Notes: generated by a model from the sequence alone, not told the origin. 22,000 nt of DNA from Lysobacter_C sp966210725 (GCA_966210725.1 CBIHLN010000041.1:1-22000), one strand, 5' to 3'. Shown: positions 1 through 7,644, numbered from the stretch's first letter. Translations and numbers: made by a program.

Positions 1-80
1 GGGGTGGGGCGTGAACCGGGGCTCGGGCCATCGGGGGTTCTGACGCACAGGCCCCGTGGCAGGCGCGGACAGACCATCCT

Positions 81-150
81 TGTAGGAGCGACTTATATCG
101 CGATCTCTGACCCCTCCGGACCCCTGGTCGCGACTTGCGTCGCTCCTACA
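81..150. repeat. REP/BIME inverted pair, GACGT-type
   Basis: Two REP-like units face each other: GTAGGAGCGACTTATATCGC on the left and, on the opposite strand, TGTAGGAGCGACGCAAGTCG. Each begins with GTAG, the tetranucleotide typical of REP units mobilised by RAYT (TnpA-REP) transposases, and each can fold on itself. The left copy is degenerate. The pair lies 27 bases past the stop of the minus-strand methyltransferase, so it may stabilise or end that transcript. Nothing else was recognised in bases 1-80. Confidence 0.8.
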
Positions 151-177
151 GGAGGCCGTCAGCGCTCGCGGCGCGCT

Positions 178-789
178 TCAGGCGCCCGGGATCTCGAGGG
201 CCACGGCATCGTCGCGCAGTGCCGGCGACAGCCACAGGTGCGAGCCCAGCGGTGCAAACCCGGCTGCAGCAAACCGCTCGCGGTAGAAACGTGCCGGCCG
301 GCGCCTGAAGCCGTGGGTGTCGCCCTCGACGCCGTCCTCGCGGGTAAAGGTTTCCAGGAACGCCACGCCGCCGCACAGCTCGGCCAGCCCCGGCAGCCCG
401 CGGTCGATCTCGCGTGCGTCCAGGTAGTGCAGCACGTCGCTGCACACCAGCAGGTCGGCCGGCGGGCAGGGGCGCAGCATCGCGAAGTCGCCGAACGTCG
501 CCAGCCGGAGGTGGCGCCGCGGACCGAAGCGTTCGATCGCGTAGGCGCTGCTGTCGAAGCCGAGGTAGTCCACGCGGGGGCGCAGCCGGCGCAGCGGTGC
601 GCGCCACGCGCCTTCGCCGCAACCGATGTCCAGCACGCTGCGGATGGGCCGCTCCAGGTGATATTCGGCCGCGGCCACCGCCAGCGCGACCTTCCGCGCC
701 AGGCGCGCGCCGCCGCCGATGGCGGCCGACTTCAACGCGGGGTCGCGGTACCAGCGTTCGAAGTAGGCGTGGTCGTAGTGCTTGCTCAT
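178..789 (-). CDS. class I SAM-dependent methyltransferase
   Basis: The 203-residue cytosolic protein carries a textbook class I SAM-binding motif I, VLDIGCGEGAW, at residues 52-62. An acidic residue ends strand 2 (YLGFDSSAYA, about 75-84), and a motif-IV-like stretch (ADLLVCSDVLHYL) lies at 111-123. The size fits a minimal Rossmann methyltransferase of the Methyltransf_25 type with no extra substrate domain. The acceptor cannot be told from the sequence. The ATG at 789 is the start immediately before the conserved FERWYRD-like N-terminus; no clear Shine-Dalgarno is visible. It is divergent from hemJ with about 100 bases between, and followed by a REP pair. The methyltransferase assignment is firm; the substrate is unknown. 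Confidence 0.85.
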   Translation of the reverse strand: MSKHYDHAYFERWYRDPALKSAAIGGGARLARKVALAVAAAEYHLERPIRSVLDIGCGEGAWRAPLRRLRPRVDYLGFDSSAYAIERFGPRRHLRLATFGDFAMLRPCPPADLLVCSDVLHYLDAREIDRGLPGLAELCGGVAFLETFTREDGVEGDTHGFRRRPARFYRERFAAAGFAPLGSHLWLSPALRDDAVALEIPGA

Positions 790-821
790 GGGGTGTCGGA
801 CGCGGGCGGCGTGGCATCCTA

Positions 822-840
822 GCGCGTCGCATCGACGCGC
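822..840 (+). other. perfect GC hairpin in the leader of hemJ
   Basis: GCGCGTCG, a three-base loop CAT, then CGACGCGC: a perfect 8-bp stem in the divergent space between the methyltransferase and hemJ, 50 bases before the hemJ ATG. No T-tract follows, so it is not a classical terminator. It could be a leader hairpin or chance in GC-rich DNA. Confidence 0.3.
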
Positions 841-890
841 CGACTCCGTGCCCGCGGCATGTGGTCGGCGCCAACTTCCGGGGAGCCCGA

Positions 891-1316
891 ATGAACGCCT
901 ACATCTGGACCAAGACCGCCCACCTGGTGTTCGTCATCGCGTGGATGGCGGCGGTGTTCTACCTGCCGCGCTTGCTGGTCAACCTGGCCGAGGCCGGCGA
1001 CGTCGCGCCGGTGCGCGAGCGCCTGCTGCTGATGGGGCGGCGGCTGTACGGCTTCGGCCACAGCATGTTCGGGCTGGCGTTCGCGCTGGGCCTGGTGCTG
1101 TGGCTGCATTTCGGCATGGCGGGCGGCTGGCTGCACGCGAAGCTGACGCTGGTCGCGTTGCTGCTGGCGTACTACGTCGTGGCCGGTCGCTGGCTCAAGG
1201 GCGTGGCCGCCGGCACCAAGGTGCTGCCTTCGGCGCGGGCGCTGCGCTGGTTCAACGAGGTGCCCGTCGTGCTGATGGTCGGCATCATCTGGTTGGTGCT
1301 GGCCAAGCCGTTCTGA
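891..1316 (+). CDS. hemJ: HemJ-type protoporphyrinogen IX oxidase
   Basis: The 141-residue inner-membrane protein has four predicted helices (about 8-28, 55-75, 82-102 and 122-140). It matches the HemJ family (formerly UPF0093) in length and signature: AHLVFVIAWMAAVFYLPRLL near the N-terminus, then GWLHAKLTLVALLLAYY, and RWFNEVPVVLMVGI near the C-terminus ending in KPF. His11 and Lys84 sit where the family has its essential His and Lys, thought to hold heme. HemJ oxidises protoporphyrinogen IX to protoporphyrin IX, the penultimate step of heme synthesis, in bacteria without HemG or HemY. The ATG at 891 follows GGGAGCCCGA. The gene stands alone and is closed by a REP pair 18 bases after its stop, convergent with the alkaline phosphatase gene. 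Confidence 0.9.
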   Translation: MNAYIWTKTAHLVFVIAWMAAVFYLPRLLVNLAEAGDVAPVRERLLLMGRRLYGFGHSMFGLAFALGLVLWLHFGMAGGWLHAKLTLVALLLAYYVVAGRWLKGVAAGTKVLPSARALRWFNEVPVVLMVGIIWLVLAKPF

Positions 1317-1334
1317 CGATTGCGCCATTCCTTC

Positions 1335-1412
1335 TGTAGGAACGGCTTCAGCCGCGATCCGAGTCCCAGCCGCCCGGCGGTGTATCCGATCGCGGCTGAA
1401 GCCGCTCCTACA
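1335..1412. repeat. REP/BIME inverted pair, GGCTTCAGCC-type
   Basis: The left unit reads TGTAGGAACGGCTTCAGCCG and continues to GATC; the right unit is its near-exact inverse (GATCGCGGCTGAAGCCGCTC, then CTACA). About 30 bases lie between. The pair fills the space between the convergent hemJ and alkaline phosphatase stops, 18 and 11 bases from each. It can form a large cruciform or hairpin and probably acts as the shared 3' end structure. Confidence 0.85.
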
Positions 1413-1423
1413 GGGGCGCGCGG

Positions 1424-3127
1424 TCAGGGTGCCTTGAAGTCGGCCGGATCCGGCAGCTCTACCGGCACGCCCTGCGCGTTGCACAGTCCGCGGTCGCACA
1501 GCGCGTCGCGCAGGCGCGGGGTGGCCTGCACCATCAGGTGGAAGAGCGCGTTCTGCTCGATGCTGCCGCGCACTGCGGCGCTGCCCGGGCCGCGCGCCCA
1601 CACGCCGACGTCGTCGCCGCCGTGGCTCTCGCTCGCCAGCGGGACGAGCGCCTCCTGCATGTAATCGGGGTCGCGGGTGTCGACCTCCGTCAGGTCGGGT
1701 CGCCCGCTGGCCGGCTTGAAGCCCTTGCCCGGGTGCAGGAAGCGCTTCGGGCCCGCCGGCTGGCTGGCGCTGGCGCCGGTGTTGCCCGGCCCGTTGGCGT
1801 AGCCGAGCGTGGTGTACGGACGGCCGGTGGCATCGCGTGCGTACTCGCCGGCCGGCGCGTCCTCGTCGGCGAAGCCGCGCACCTTGTCCAGGATCGGATT
1901 GCCGCGGGCCGGGTAGCCGGCGAACGTCAGCGTGTGCGAGTGGTCCGCGGTGACCATGACCAGGGTGTCGTCGGCACCGGTCAGCTCGACCGCGGCCTGT
2001 ACCGCGTCGCTCAGCGCCATGGTGTCGACCAGCGCGCGATGGGCGTTGCCGTAGTGGTGGGCGTGGTCGATGCGGCCGGCCTCGACCAGCAGGACATAGC
2101 CCTGCGTGGACTGCGCCTGCAAGCGCGCGATGGCCGCGCGCGTCATGTCCGCCAGGCTCGGTTCGCCGCCCGCGTCGCCGGCGCGGTCGTGCTCGAAGCG
2201 CATGTGGTCGGGTTCGAACAGCGCCAGCAGCGGCGCGCCGACCGGCGCCGCGGCCAGTTGCTCGGCATTCCACGCGTAGGCGCCGGTGGGGTTGGCGCGT
2301 TGCCACTCGGCGACCAGGTCACGGCCGTCGCGGCGCTTTCCGGTCTGCGCCAGGTACTCGGGGTCGGGCTGCGTGGCCGGCAGGAAGTTGTGTCGGCCGC
2401 CGCCCATCAGCACGTCCGCGCCGCGGCCCAGCGCCGGGTCGACCAGTTGCGATGCGATGTCGCGGCAGCCGGCCTCGCGGGCCGTGGCCGGGGTTTCGTT
2501 GTCGCGCTCCCAGTTGCGGTCGGGCGAATGGGTGAACGTCGCGGCCGGCGTGGCGTGGGTCAGGCGTGCGGTGGTGACCACGCCGGTGCGCAGGCCGCTG
2601 GCGGCGGCCAGTTCCCACAGTGACAGCAGGGCGTGGTCGCGTGCCCCGGTGCAGTCCCCGCGCGGCGGCGCCTGGCCGACGCTGATCACGCCCGCGCGCG
2701 ATTTGGCGCCGGTCGCCATCGCGGTCATCGTGCCGGCCGAGTCCGGTGTCTGCAGGTCGGTGTTGTACGTGCGGCTGAGGGCGGTGGCCGGGAAGTGCTC
2801 CCACGACAGCCGGTGCTCCTCGCCCGGCTGGCCCGCGCGCTGCCCCGCCAGGATGCGGGCGGCGGCCACGGTGGTCAGGCTCATGCCGTCACCGACGAAC
2901 AGGATCACGTTGCGCGCGTTGCCGGCCATCGCGCCGCGTTCGGCCGCCTGCGCGGCGCCGGCGCGGAACCACCAGGCGGCCGTCTCGCCTTCGGGCCGCT
3001 CGATCGCCGGCACGTCAACGGCCCACGAATCCGCGGTCGATCCAGGCCGGGCGGCCGGCGACGTGGAGCAGGCCGAAGCCAGCAACGTGGCAATGGCGGC
3101 AAGGCAGGCGGGGCGCAACAGGGACAT
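1424..3127 (-). CDS. alkaline phosphatase, PhoA superfamily, predicted lipoprotein
   Basis: This 567-residue exported phosphomonoesterase has every catalytic element of the family. FVGDG at 77-81 provides the metal-binding Asp80. TPDSAGTMTA carries the nucleophile Ser130. EAGRIDHAHH at 349-358 supplies Glu349, Asp354 and His358. TADHSH at 393-398 gives Asp395 and His396, and SHGGDDVGVWARGP begins with His502. The N-terminus is a lipoprotein signal (LLASAC, Cys20), so the enzyme is probably anchored in the outer membrane facing the periplasm. The arrangement resembles the longer environmental and eukaryote-like alkaline phosphatases more than E. coli PhoA (about 470 residues). Four cysteines (157, 221 and 544, 549 by count) could form disulfides. 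It is a single gene, divergent from the symporter, with no visible Pho box. Confidence 0.93.
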   Translation of the reverse strand: MSLLRPACLAAIATLLASACSTSPAARPGSTADSWAVDVPAIERPEGETAAWWFRAGAAQAAERGAMAGNARNVILFVGDGMSLTTVAAARILAGQRAGQPGEEHRLSWEHFPATALSRTYNTDLQTPDSAGTMTAMATGAKSRAGVISVGQAPPRGDCTGARDHALLSLWELAAASGLRTGVVTTARLTHATPAATFTHSPDRNWERDNETPATAREAGCRDIASQLVDPALGRGADVLMGGGRHNFLPATQPDPEYLAQTGKRRDGRDLVAEWQRANPTGAYAWNAEQLAAAPVGAPLLALFEPDHMRFEHDRAGDAGGEPSLADMTRAAIARLQAQSTQGYVLLVEAGRIDHAHHYGNAHRALVDTMALSDAVQAAVELTGADDTLVMVTADHSHTLTFAGYPARGNPILDKVRGFADEDAPAGEYARDATGRPYTTLGYANGPGNTGASASQPAGPKRFLHPGKGFKPASGRPDLTEVDTRDPDYMQEALVPLASESHGGDDVGVWARGPGSAAVRGSIEQNALFHLMVQATPRLRDALCDRGLCNAQGVPVELPDPADFKAP

Positions 3128-3289
3128 CGGCAGTGACCATGGGACGACAGGACGCGCGATTATGCCGGCCCGTTGTTGCCGTCATGGGACGCTGACAGGC
3201 GGCGCGTGGCCTCGTACACATGCGCCGGCTTCGGTACTGTGCGGCGTTCCTACCGATTCCGCGGCCCTGCCGGCCGCCCGAGGTCCGGC

Positions 3290-4582
3290 ATGCACCTGGT
3301 CGCCGCGTGGTTCCGCATCCCCTTCTGGCAGCGCGTGCTCGCCGGCTTCGTGCTGGGTGCGCTGGCCGGCTGGGCGATGGGCCCGGCGGCCGAGACCTGG
3401 TTCGGCCCGCTGGGCACGGTCTACGTCACCCTGATCAAGATGATCGCGGTGCCGCTGGTGTTCTTCGCGGTGATGAATGCCGTGGCCTCGCTGCACGGGC
3501 AGAAGTCGGTGGCCGCGCTCGGGGGGCGCACGTTCCTGTGGTTTGCCGCCACCGCCGCGCTGGCCGTGGCGGTGGGGCTGGGGGTGGGCTGGTGGCTGCA
3601 GCCCGGCCTGGGCCTGAGCGGGCTGGCCATGGCGCCCGACTACACCGTGCGCGAGATCCCGTCACCGGTGCAGGTGGTGCTGGACATCGTGCCCGGCAAC
3701 CCGTTCAAGGCGCTGGCCGATGGCCGGATCCTGCAGGTGATCGTGTTCGCCGGGCTGGTCGGCTTCGCGCTGGTCAAGCTGGGCGAGAAGACCGCCGGGC
3801 TGCGCAAGCTGGTCGGCGAGGGCAGCGAGGTGATGATCCAGGTCACCCGCTTCGTGCTCGAGTTCACCCCGCTGGGCACCTTCGGGCTGATCGCCGCGCT
3901 GGTGGGCAGCTACGGCTTCGAACGGTTGCTGCCGCTGGGCACCTTCGTGCTCGCCCTGTACCTGGCGTGCGCCCTCCACATCGTCGTGGTCTACGGCGGA
4001 CTCATCGCCGCGCACGGGCTCAACCCGCTGAAGTTCTTCCGCGGCGCCGCGCCGGGCATGCAGGTGGCGTTCGTCAGCTCGTCGAGCTTCGCGTCCATGC
4101 CGGTGGCGATGCGCGCCGTCACGCACAACCTGGGCGTGGACAAGGATTACGCCGCGTTCGCGGTGCCGCTGGGCGCCAGCATCAAGATGGACGGCTGCGG
4201 CGCGATCTTCCCGGCGCTGACCTCGATCTTCGTCGCGCAGTACTTCGGCCTGCAGCTGGAGCCGACCCAGTACCTGATCATCCTGCTGGCCTCGGTGCTG
4301 GGCAGCTTCGGCACCGCCGGCGTGCCCGGCACGGCCATCGTCATGGTCACGCTGGTGCTGAGCGCGGCCGGTCTGCCGCTGGAAGGCATCGGGTATCTCG
4401 TGGCGATCGACCGCGTGCTGGACATGATGCGCACGATGACCAACGTCACCGGCCAGATGCTGGTGCCGGTGCTGGTCGCGCGCGAGACCGGGCTGCTGGA
4501 CGAGGCGCGCTACAACGCGGCGTCCAGCAATGTCGGATTGGCGCCGGACGAAGAGGCGGGCACGCCCGCGCGCCAGGAGTAG
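3290..4582 (+). CDS. dicarboxylate/amino acid:cation symporter (DAACS family)
   Basis: The 430-residue inner-membrane transporter has the glutamate-transporter (GltPh/DctA) fold. Evidence is the serine-rich hairpin-1 tip SSSSFASMP at 263-271, the TM7 motif IKMDGCG at 298-304, hairpin-2 GSFGTAGVPGTA at 338-349, and TM8 DRVLDMMRTMTNVTG at 374-388. From memory of GltPh numbering, the substrate residues are kept (Asp378, Arg381 and Asn385 for D394, R397 and N401). The family's NMDGT is KMDGC here, and the Asp after NVTG is Gln389. Those two positions (N310 and D405 in GltPh) are sodium ligands, so the coupling ion may differ. The ATG at 3290 is preferred over an upstream in-frame extension of 39 residues that has no membrane or family character. 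Substrate: a C4-dicarboxylate or acidic amino acid by inference. Confidence 0.88.
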   Translation: MHLVAAWFRIPFWQRVLAGFVLGALAGWAMGPAAETWFGPLGTVYVTLIKMIAVPLVFFAVMNAVASLHGQKSVAALGGRTFLWFAATAALAVAVGLGVGWWLQPGLGLSGLAMAPDYTVREIPSPVQVVLDIVPGNPFKALADGRILQVIVFAGLVGFALVKLGEKTAGLRKLVGEGSEVMIQVTRFVLEFTPLGTFGLIAALVGSYGFERLLPLGTFVLALYLACALHIVVVYGGLIAAHGLNPLKFFRGAAPGMQVAFVSSSSFASMPVAMRAVTHNLGVDKDYAAFAVPLGASIKMDGCGAIFPALTSIFVAQYFGLQLEPTQYLIILLASVLGSFGTAGVPGTAIVMVTLVLSAAGLPLEGIGYLVAIDRVLDMMRTMTNVTGQMLVPVLVARETGLLDEARYNAASSNVGLAPDEEAGTPARQE

Positions 4583-4637
4583 GCCTGCCTCCCGGGACGC
4601 GGACCCGCGCCACCGCGTTCCGCATCGTGTGTTATAC

Positions 4638-4668
4638 GCCGACCGCAGCGGTTGCGGCTGGCGGTTTT
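4638..4668 (+). terminator. possible terminator after the symporter gene
   Basis: An imperfect stem, GCCGACCGCA paired with TGCGGCTGGC around a GCGGT loop, is followed by GGTTTTG. It contains one mismatch and one G-T pair and has a short T-run, so it is a modest rho-independent candidate 55 bases past the symporter stop. Confidence 0.4.
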
Positions 4669-4744
4669 GTGTGGCGTGGGGAGTTTTGGCATGCTGCACG
4701 CCGCCGCCGCGCGGCACGCACCGAAGGATCGAATTCGCGTCAAT

Positions 4745-4750
4745 GGAGGA
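4745..4750 (+). promoter_or_regulatory. Shine-Dalgarno for the immunity lipoprotein
   Basis: GGAGGA lies seven bases before the ATG at 4758. It is the only strong ribosome-binding site near this gene; the ATGs at 4851 and 4869, which would give a normal-length signal peptide, have none. It therefore decides the start used here. Confidence 0.55.
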
Positions 4751-4757
4751 CGCCCCG

Positions 4758-5504
4758 ATGCCCCGACTCCCCGCTCTGTTGCCCTTCTGCATGCCGCCTG
4801 CCCGTTACGGCGCGGTTGGCACGCAGTCGCGTGGCTGCAACCCGTCCACCATGCGCACGGCCGGCCTGATGCCGTTTCGCCTCGTGGCCGCCGCCGCGCT
4901 GGCCCTCACCCTTGGCGCAGGATGCGCACCGGTCCAACAGGAGACGACCATGGTCGAGTACCGCCAGAACCCCCGGCCTTCGAAGGTGCATCGGCTCGAG
5001 ATGCGCATCGAGGACGCGCCCGGCGACTTCGGCTGGATCCAGGGGTTCATGCAGTTCGACGTGGTCAACCGCCAATGCCTGCCGCCGCCGCGGGAGAACG
5101 CGGGCGGCTACAGCTCACCGATCCCCACGCGTTCGATCCCCTTTGCGCTCCAGCGTCAGCCGGACGGCGGCTACACGGGCACCGTATTCACCGACGGCAT
5201 GGTCGATGAGGACTACCACGGCCACGGCGTCTGCGAATGGCGACTGGTCAACGTGCAGGTCCAGCTCAAGGCCACGGGGGCGCCGGAGGAGACGCTGTTC
5301 ATGGCGGACCTGTTCGGGGACGAGCTCGCCATGGGATCAGCCAAAACGATCCATTACATAAGGGAGAGCTATCCGCGGCATCCTGACTCCCGTTTGGACG
5401 AGCCGCTTAGCTCTGGGCAGACCGACCGCTCACAGATGGCGCCTGAGGTCACCGCAGAGAACCTGTTCAAGATCGTCATGGCCTCTCAGCCGGTGACACA
5501 GTGA
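4758..5504 (+). CDS. predicted lipoprotein, candidate immunity protein (X-Tfi) for the adjacent lipase effector
   Basis: Of 248 residues, 38-56 form a lipoprotein signal: MPFRLVAAAALALTLGAGC, lipidation at Cys56, Ala at +2 (outer-membrane sorting). The mature part of about 192 residues is beta-rich by eye, with WIQGFMQFDVVNRQC, the QPDGGYTGTVFTDGMVDEDY region, and three cysteines. No enzyme motif is recognised. Immunity proteins of the Xanthomonadales type IV killing system are typically periplasm-facing lipoproteins encoded just before their effector, and this gene overlaps the XVIPCD lipase by four bases (GTGA). That context, not homology, supports the role. The start at 4758 has GGAGGA in front but puts 37 residues ahead of the signal peptide; 4851 or 4869 are alternatives. 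The 3' end is lower in GC (about 53% around 5341-5400). Confidence 0.72.
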   Translation: MPRLPALLPFCMPPARYGAVGTQSRGCNPSTMRTAGLMPFRLVAAAALALTLGAGCAPVQQETTMVEYRQNPRPSKVHRLEMRIEDAPGDFGWIQGFMQFDVVNRQCLPPPRENAGGYSSPIPTRSIPFALQRQPDGGYTGTVFTDGMVDEDYHGHGVCEWRLVNVQVQLKATGAPEETLFMADLFGDELAMGSAKTIHYIRESYPRHPDSRLDEPLSSGQTDRSQMAPEVTAENLFKIVMASQPVTQ

Positions 5505-7057
5505 GGGTGGGTTCAAAGCAATACGCTGAGCTCTCGGACCACTGCTACGACGCGGCGAATCGGCTCGCCGTACTTGCACGCGCGAGGGAGGTCGTCGTGA
5601 TAGGTGGGGTCCGGTACCGGGTGCTGGAGCACGTGGACAACCCCAGCTCCGGATACCAGGGAACCATTTACCAAGAGGTAGAAAAGGGCTCCGTCGTAGT
5701 CGCGCATCGTGGCACCGAGCCCGGCCGAGAGTTTCTGCAGGACGTGGTAAAGGCAGACGCCGGCATGGTCGCAACGCGCGGCAACGTGCAAGCCGGTGAC
5801 GCTATTGAACTGACGCGACGCGCGCAATTGCACGCCACCGATCCGGATACCCTGGCCGTATACGGTCGAGCGCCCGAAGTCACCGTCACCGGCCATTCGC
5901 TGGGCGGCACGCTCGCCCAGATCACCGCGCACCACTTCGGCCTGCGTGGCGAAACGTTCAACGCCTATGGCGCGGTCAGCCTGGACCATCGGCTGGCCGA
6001 AGGCGGCACGACGGTCATCAACCACGTGGTTGCCACCGATGTCGTGTCCTCGGGTAGCCCCCACTACGGTCAGGTGCGCGTATATGCGGCCCCGAGGCAC
6101 ATCGAGGCCTTGCGTGACGCGGCCGGCTACGCCAATTCGCGCGGTCCCTTCGACGTGCGGAACCCGCTGGTGATGGTGGCCGATGCACTGGACACCCACG
6201 GGATGCACAACTTCCTCGACGTCGACGGCGCCAACCGGCCCGACGTGTCGCTGCTGCGTGACCCTCGGGCACGCGCGCTGGCGGCGGAGTTCGATCCGAT
6301 GATCGACCGCTTCCGTTCCGATGTCGCGGTGATCCGCGGCGGCGTCACGCTGGGCACGCGAAGTGGGGCAGGGCTGGTCGGCGATGCGGTGAACGCCATG
6401 CGGCGCGACCTCGCGCCCGGCGAACCTGCACGGCTCGAGTCCGGGCAGCGTGAGCGGATGGAGCGCGGTGCGCGTGGTGTCGTGGACGGCCCCACGCACC
6501 GGGAGTGGCGTGGCGCGCCATTGCCCGGGTTCCTCATGCCGGGGGCCGGAGCCGCGGTCGAGCCCGTCGCCAGTCCGGCTGCAGACCGTGCATCCCCTGC
6601 CGATGCCGACCACCCGCAGTACGCGCTGCTGCAACAGATCCGGGCGCAGGCCCGGGCGCGCGAAAGCGACGGGGCCATCAGGTTCAACGATGCCGGCGAG
6701 CGCGAGCGCTTCTGCCGGTATGCGTTGGCGGCTTGCCGGGACAACCGGGACGAACTGCGCGGCCTCTATCCCCAGCGCGACTTCAGTGGCCCCGCCGCGG
6801 GACCCGGGCTGGAGCGGGCGGACCATCTGGTGATCGGAACGCGCACGCACGCCTTCCTCATGCAGGGGGATATCGAGAGCCCCGCCACGCGTCGAATCGC
6901 TTTCACGATGGAGCAGGCGCGGCAGACGCCGGTCGAAGAGTCCGATGCGAGGGTGCAGGCGTCCAACCGGTCGCTGGGCGGGCAGGTGGCGATGCAGCGG
7001 CAGCAGGATCCGGTGATCGACATGGAAGCGCCGCCGCGCGGCGGCCGGGCGCACTGA
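5501..7057 (+). CDS. lipase with C-terminal XVIPCD, type IV secretion killing effector (X-Tfe)
   Basis: A 518-residue protein with a GTG start that overlaps the preceding stop (GTGA). Residues 1-240 are a class-3-type lipase. They contain VVVAHRGTEPGREF (66-79), the nucleophile elbow TGHSLGGTLAQ with Ser133, VVATDVVSSGSPHYG with probable catalytic Asp180, and DTHGMHNF with probable His233. Residues 245-365 are a low-complexity linker. Residues 368-485 match the XVIPCD. This begins DHPQYALLQQIR, then GLERADHLVIG (436-446), AFLMQGDIESPATRR (451-465), and ARQTPVEESDAR. This domain binds VirD4 and directs proteins into rival bacteria through the Xanthomonadales T4SS. There is no signal peptide, as expected. 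The protein probably attacks phospholipids in the target cell envelope. No T4SS structural genes lie in the window; such effectors are usually scattered. The N-terminal coding part has reduced GC. Confidence 0.88.
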   Translation: MRVGSKQYAELSDHCYDAANRLAVLARAREVVVIGGVRYRVLEHVDNPSSGYQGTIYQEVEKGSVVVAHRGTEPGREFLQDVVKADAGMVATRGNVQAGDAIELTRRAQLHATDPDTLAVYGRAPEVTVTGHSLGGTLAQITAHHFGLRGETFNAYGAVSLDHRLAEGGTTVINHVVATDVVSSGSPHYGQVRVYAAPRHIEALRDAAGYANSRGPFDVRNPLVMVADALDTHGMHNFLDVDGANRPDVSLLRDPRARALAAEFDPMIDRFRSDVAVIRGGVTLGTRSGAGLVGDAVNAMRRDLAPGEPARLESGQRERMERGARGVVDGPTHREWRGAPLPGFLMPGAGAAVEPVASPAADRASPADADHPQYALLQQIRAQARARESDGAIRFNDAGERERFCRYALAACRDNRDELRGLYPQRDFSGPAAGPGLERADHLVIGTRTHAFLMQGDIESPATRRIAFTMEQARQTPVEESDARVQASNRSLGGQVAMQRQQDPVIDMEAPPRGGRAH

Positions 7058-7155
7058 GGCGCGCGGCCCGGCATCGGCCACCTGAGACAACACCGGGTCC
7101 GACCCTCGAACGGTCGCGACGCGGCGTGGCGGGGCGCCCACGCGTCGCCCTGGCG

Positions 7156-7644
7156 CTACGCCCGCGAGTACCGCCAGCTGACCATGCGGCCGTCCCGGTA
7201 CGGCATTACGCCGTGGAAGGGGCGCGGGTCGTCGTCGAACACCATCGGCAGGAAGTGCCGGTCGCCCTCCCACATGGGCAGCTCGTCGAGCCGGTCCACC
7301 GGCACCCACTCCAGCGTGCCTTCGGGGTTGCGCTCCAGCGGCGTGCCGGCAAAGCGCGTCACCACGAAGATGAAACCCAGCCAGTCCTCGCCGTGCTTGC
7401 CGAATCCCGGCCAGCTGACGGTGCCGCGCAGGACCAGTTCCTCGCAATCGATGCCGGCCTCCTCGTGGATCTCGCGGCGCATGCCGGCCAGCACGTCCTC
7501 GTCGGGCTCGATCTTGCCGCCCAGGCCGTTGTACTTGCCCAGCTGGTGGTCGTCCGGGCGCGCGTTGCGGTGGACCATCAGCACCTGCGTGCGGTCCGGC
7601 GACAGCACGAAGCCCAGGGTCGCGACGATCGGGGTGTAGGGCAT
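7156..7644 (-). CDS. NUDIX hydrolase (8-oxo-dGTP diphosphatase-like)
   Basis: The 162-residue enzyme has a complete NUDIX box at 43-65: Gly43, Glu49, Arg57-Glu58, Glu61-Glu62, Gly64 (REIHEEAGI). The box follows KYNGLGGKIEPDE, the arrangement seen in MutT/MTH1-like enzymes that hydrolyse oxidised nucleoside triphosphates to monophosphate and pyrophosphate. The C-terminal half (WVPVDRLDELPMWEGDRHFL) is also typical of MTH1-like members. The true substrate is inferred. The ATG at 7644 overlaps the TGA of the beta-lactamase gene as TGATG, so the two are probably translated together. A longer open frame upstream runs inside the beta-lactamase gene and is not plausible. It is convergent with the lipase gene, 98 bases apart, a space holding a GC-rich inverted repeat but no T-run. 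Confidence 0.88.
   Translation of the reverse strand: MPYTPIVATLGFVLSPDRTQVLMVHRNARPDDHQLGKYNGLGGKIEPDEDVLAGMRREIHEEAGIDCEELVLRGTVSWPGFGKHGEDWLGFIFVVTRFAGTPLERNPEGTLEWVPVDRLDELPMWEGDRHFLPMVFDDDPRPFHGVMPYRDGRMVSWRYSRA

Noticed and set aside
819..2306. Long minus-strand open frame spanning hemJ, a REP pair and part of the phosphatase gene
   Set aside because: Part is a shifted frame of the alkaline phosphatase and part is antisense to hemJ; there is no coherent protein.
3173..3289. 39-residue N-terminal extension of the symporter
   Set aside because: It is Arg-rich with no membrane or family character; the protein starting at 3290 begins as DAACS proteins do.
5501..7057. Lipase considered as a type VI secretion (Tle) effector
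   Set aside because: No VgrG, PAAR, DUF4123 adaptor or other T6SS gene is adjacent, whereas the C-terminal XVIPCD pattern specifically indicates the T4SS route.
7117..7147. GC-rich inverted repeat (CGACGCG/CGCGTCG) between the lipase and NUDIX genes as a terminator
   Set aside because: The outer stem is only 7 bp, the inner part pairs poorly and no T-run follows on either strand; it could still be a weak 3' structure.
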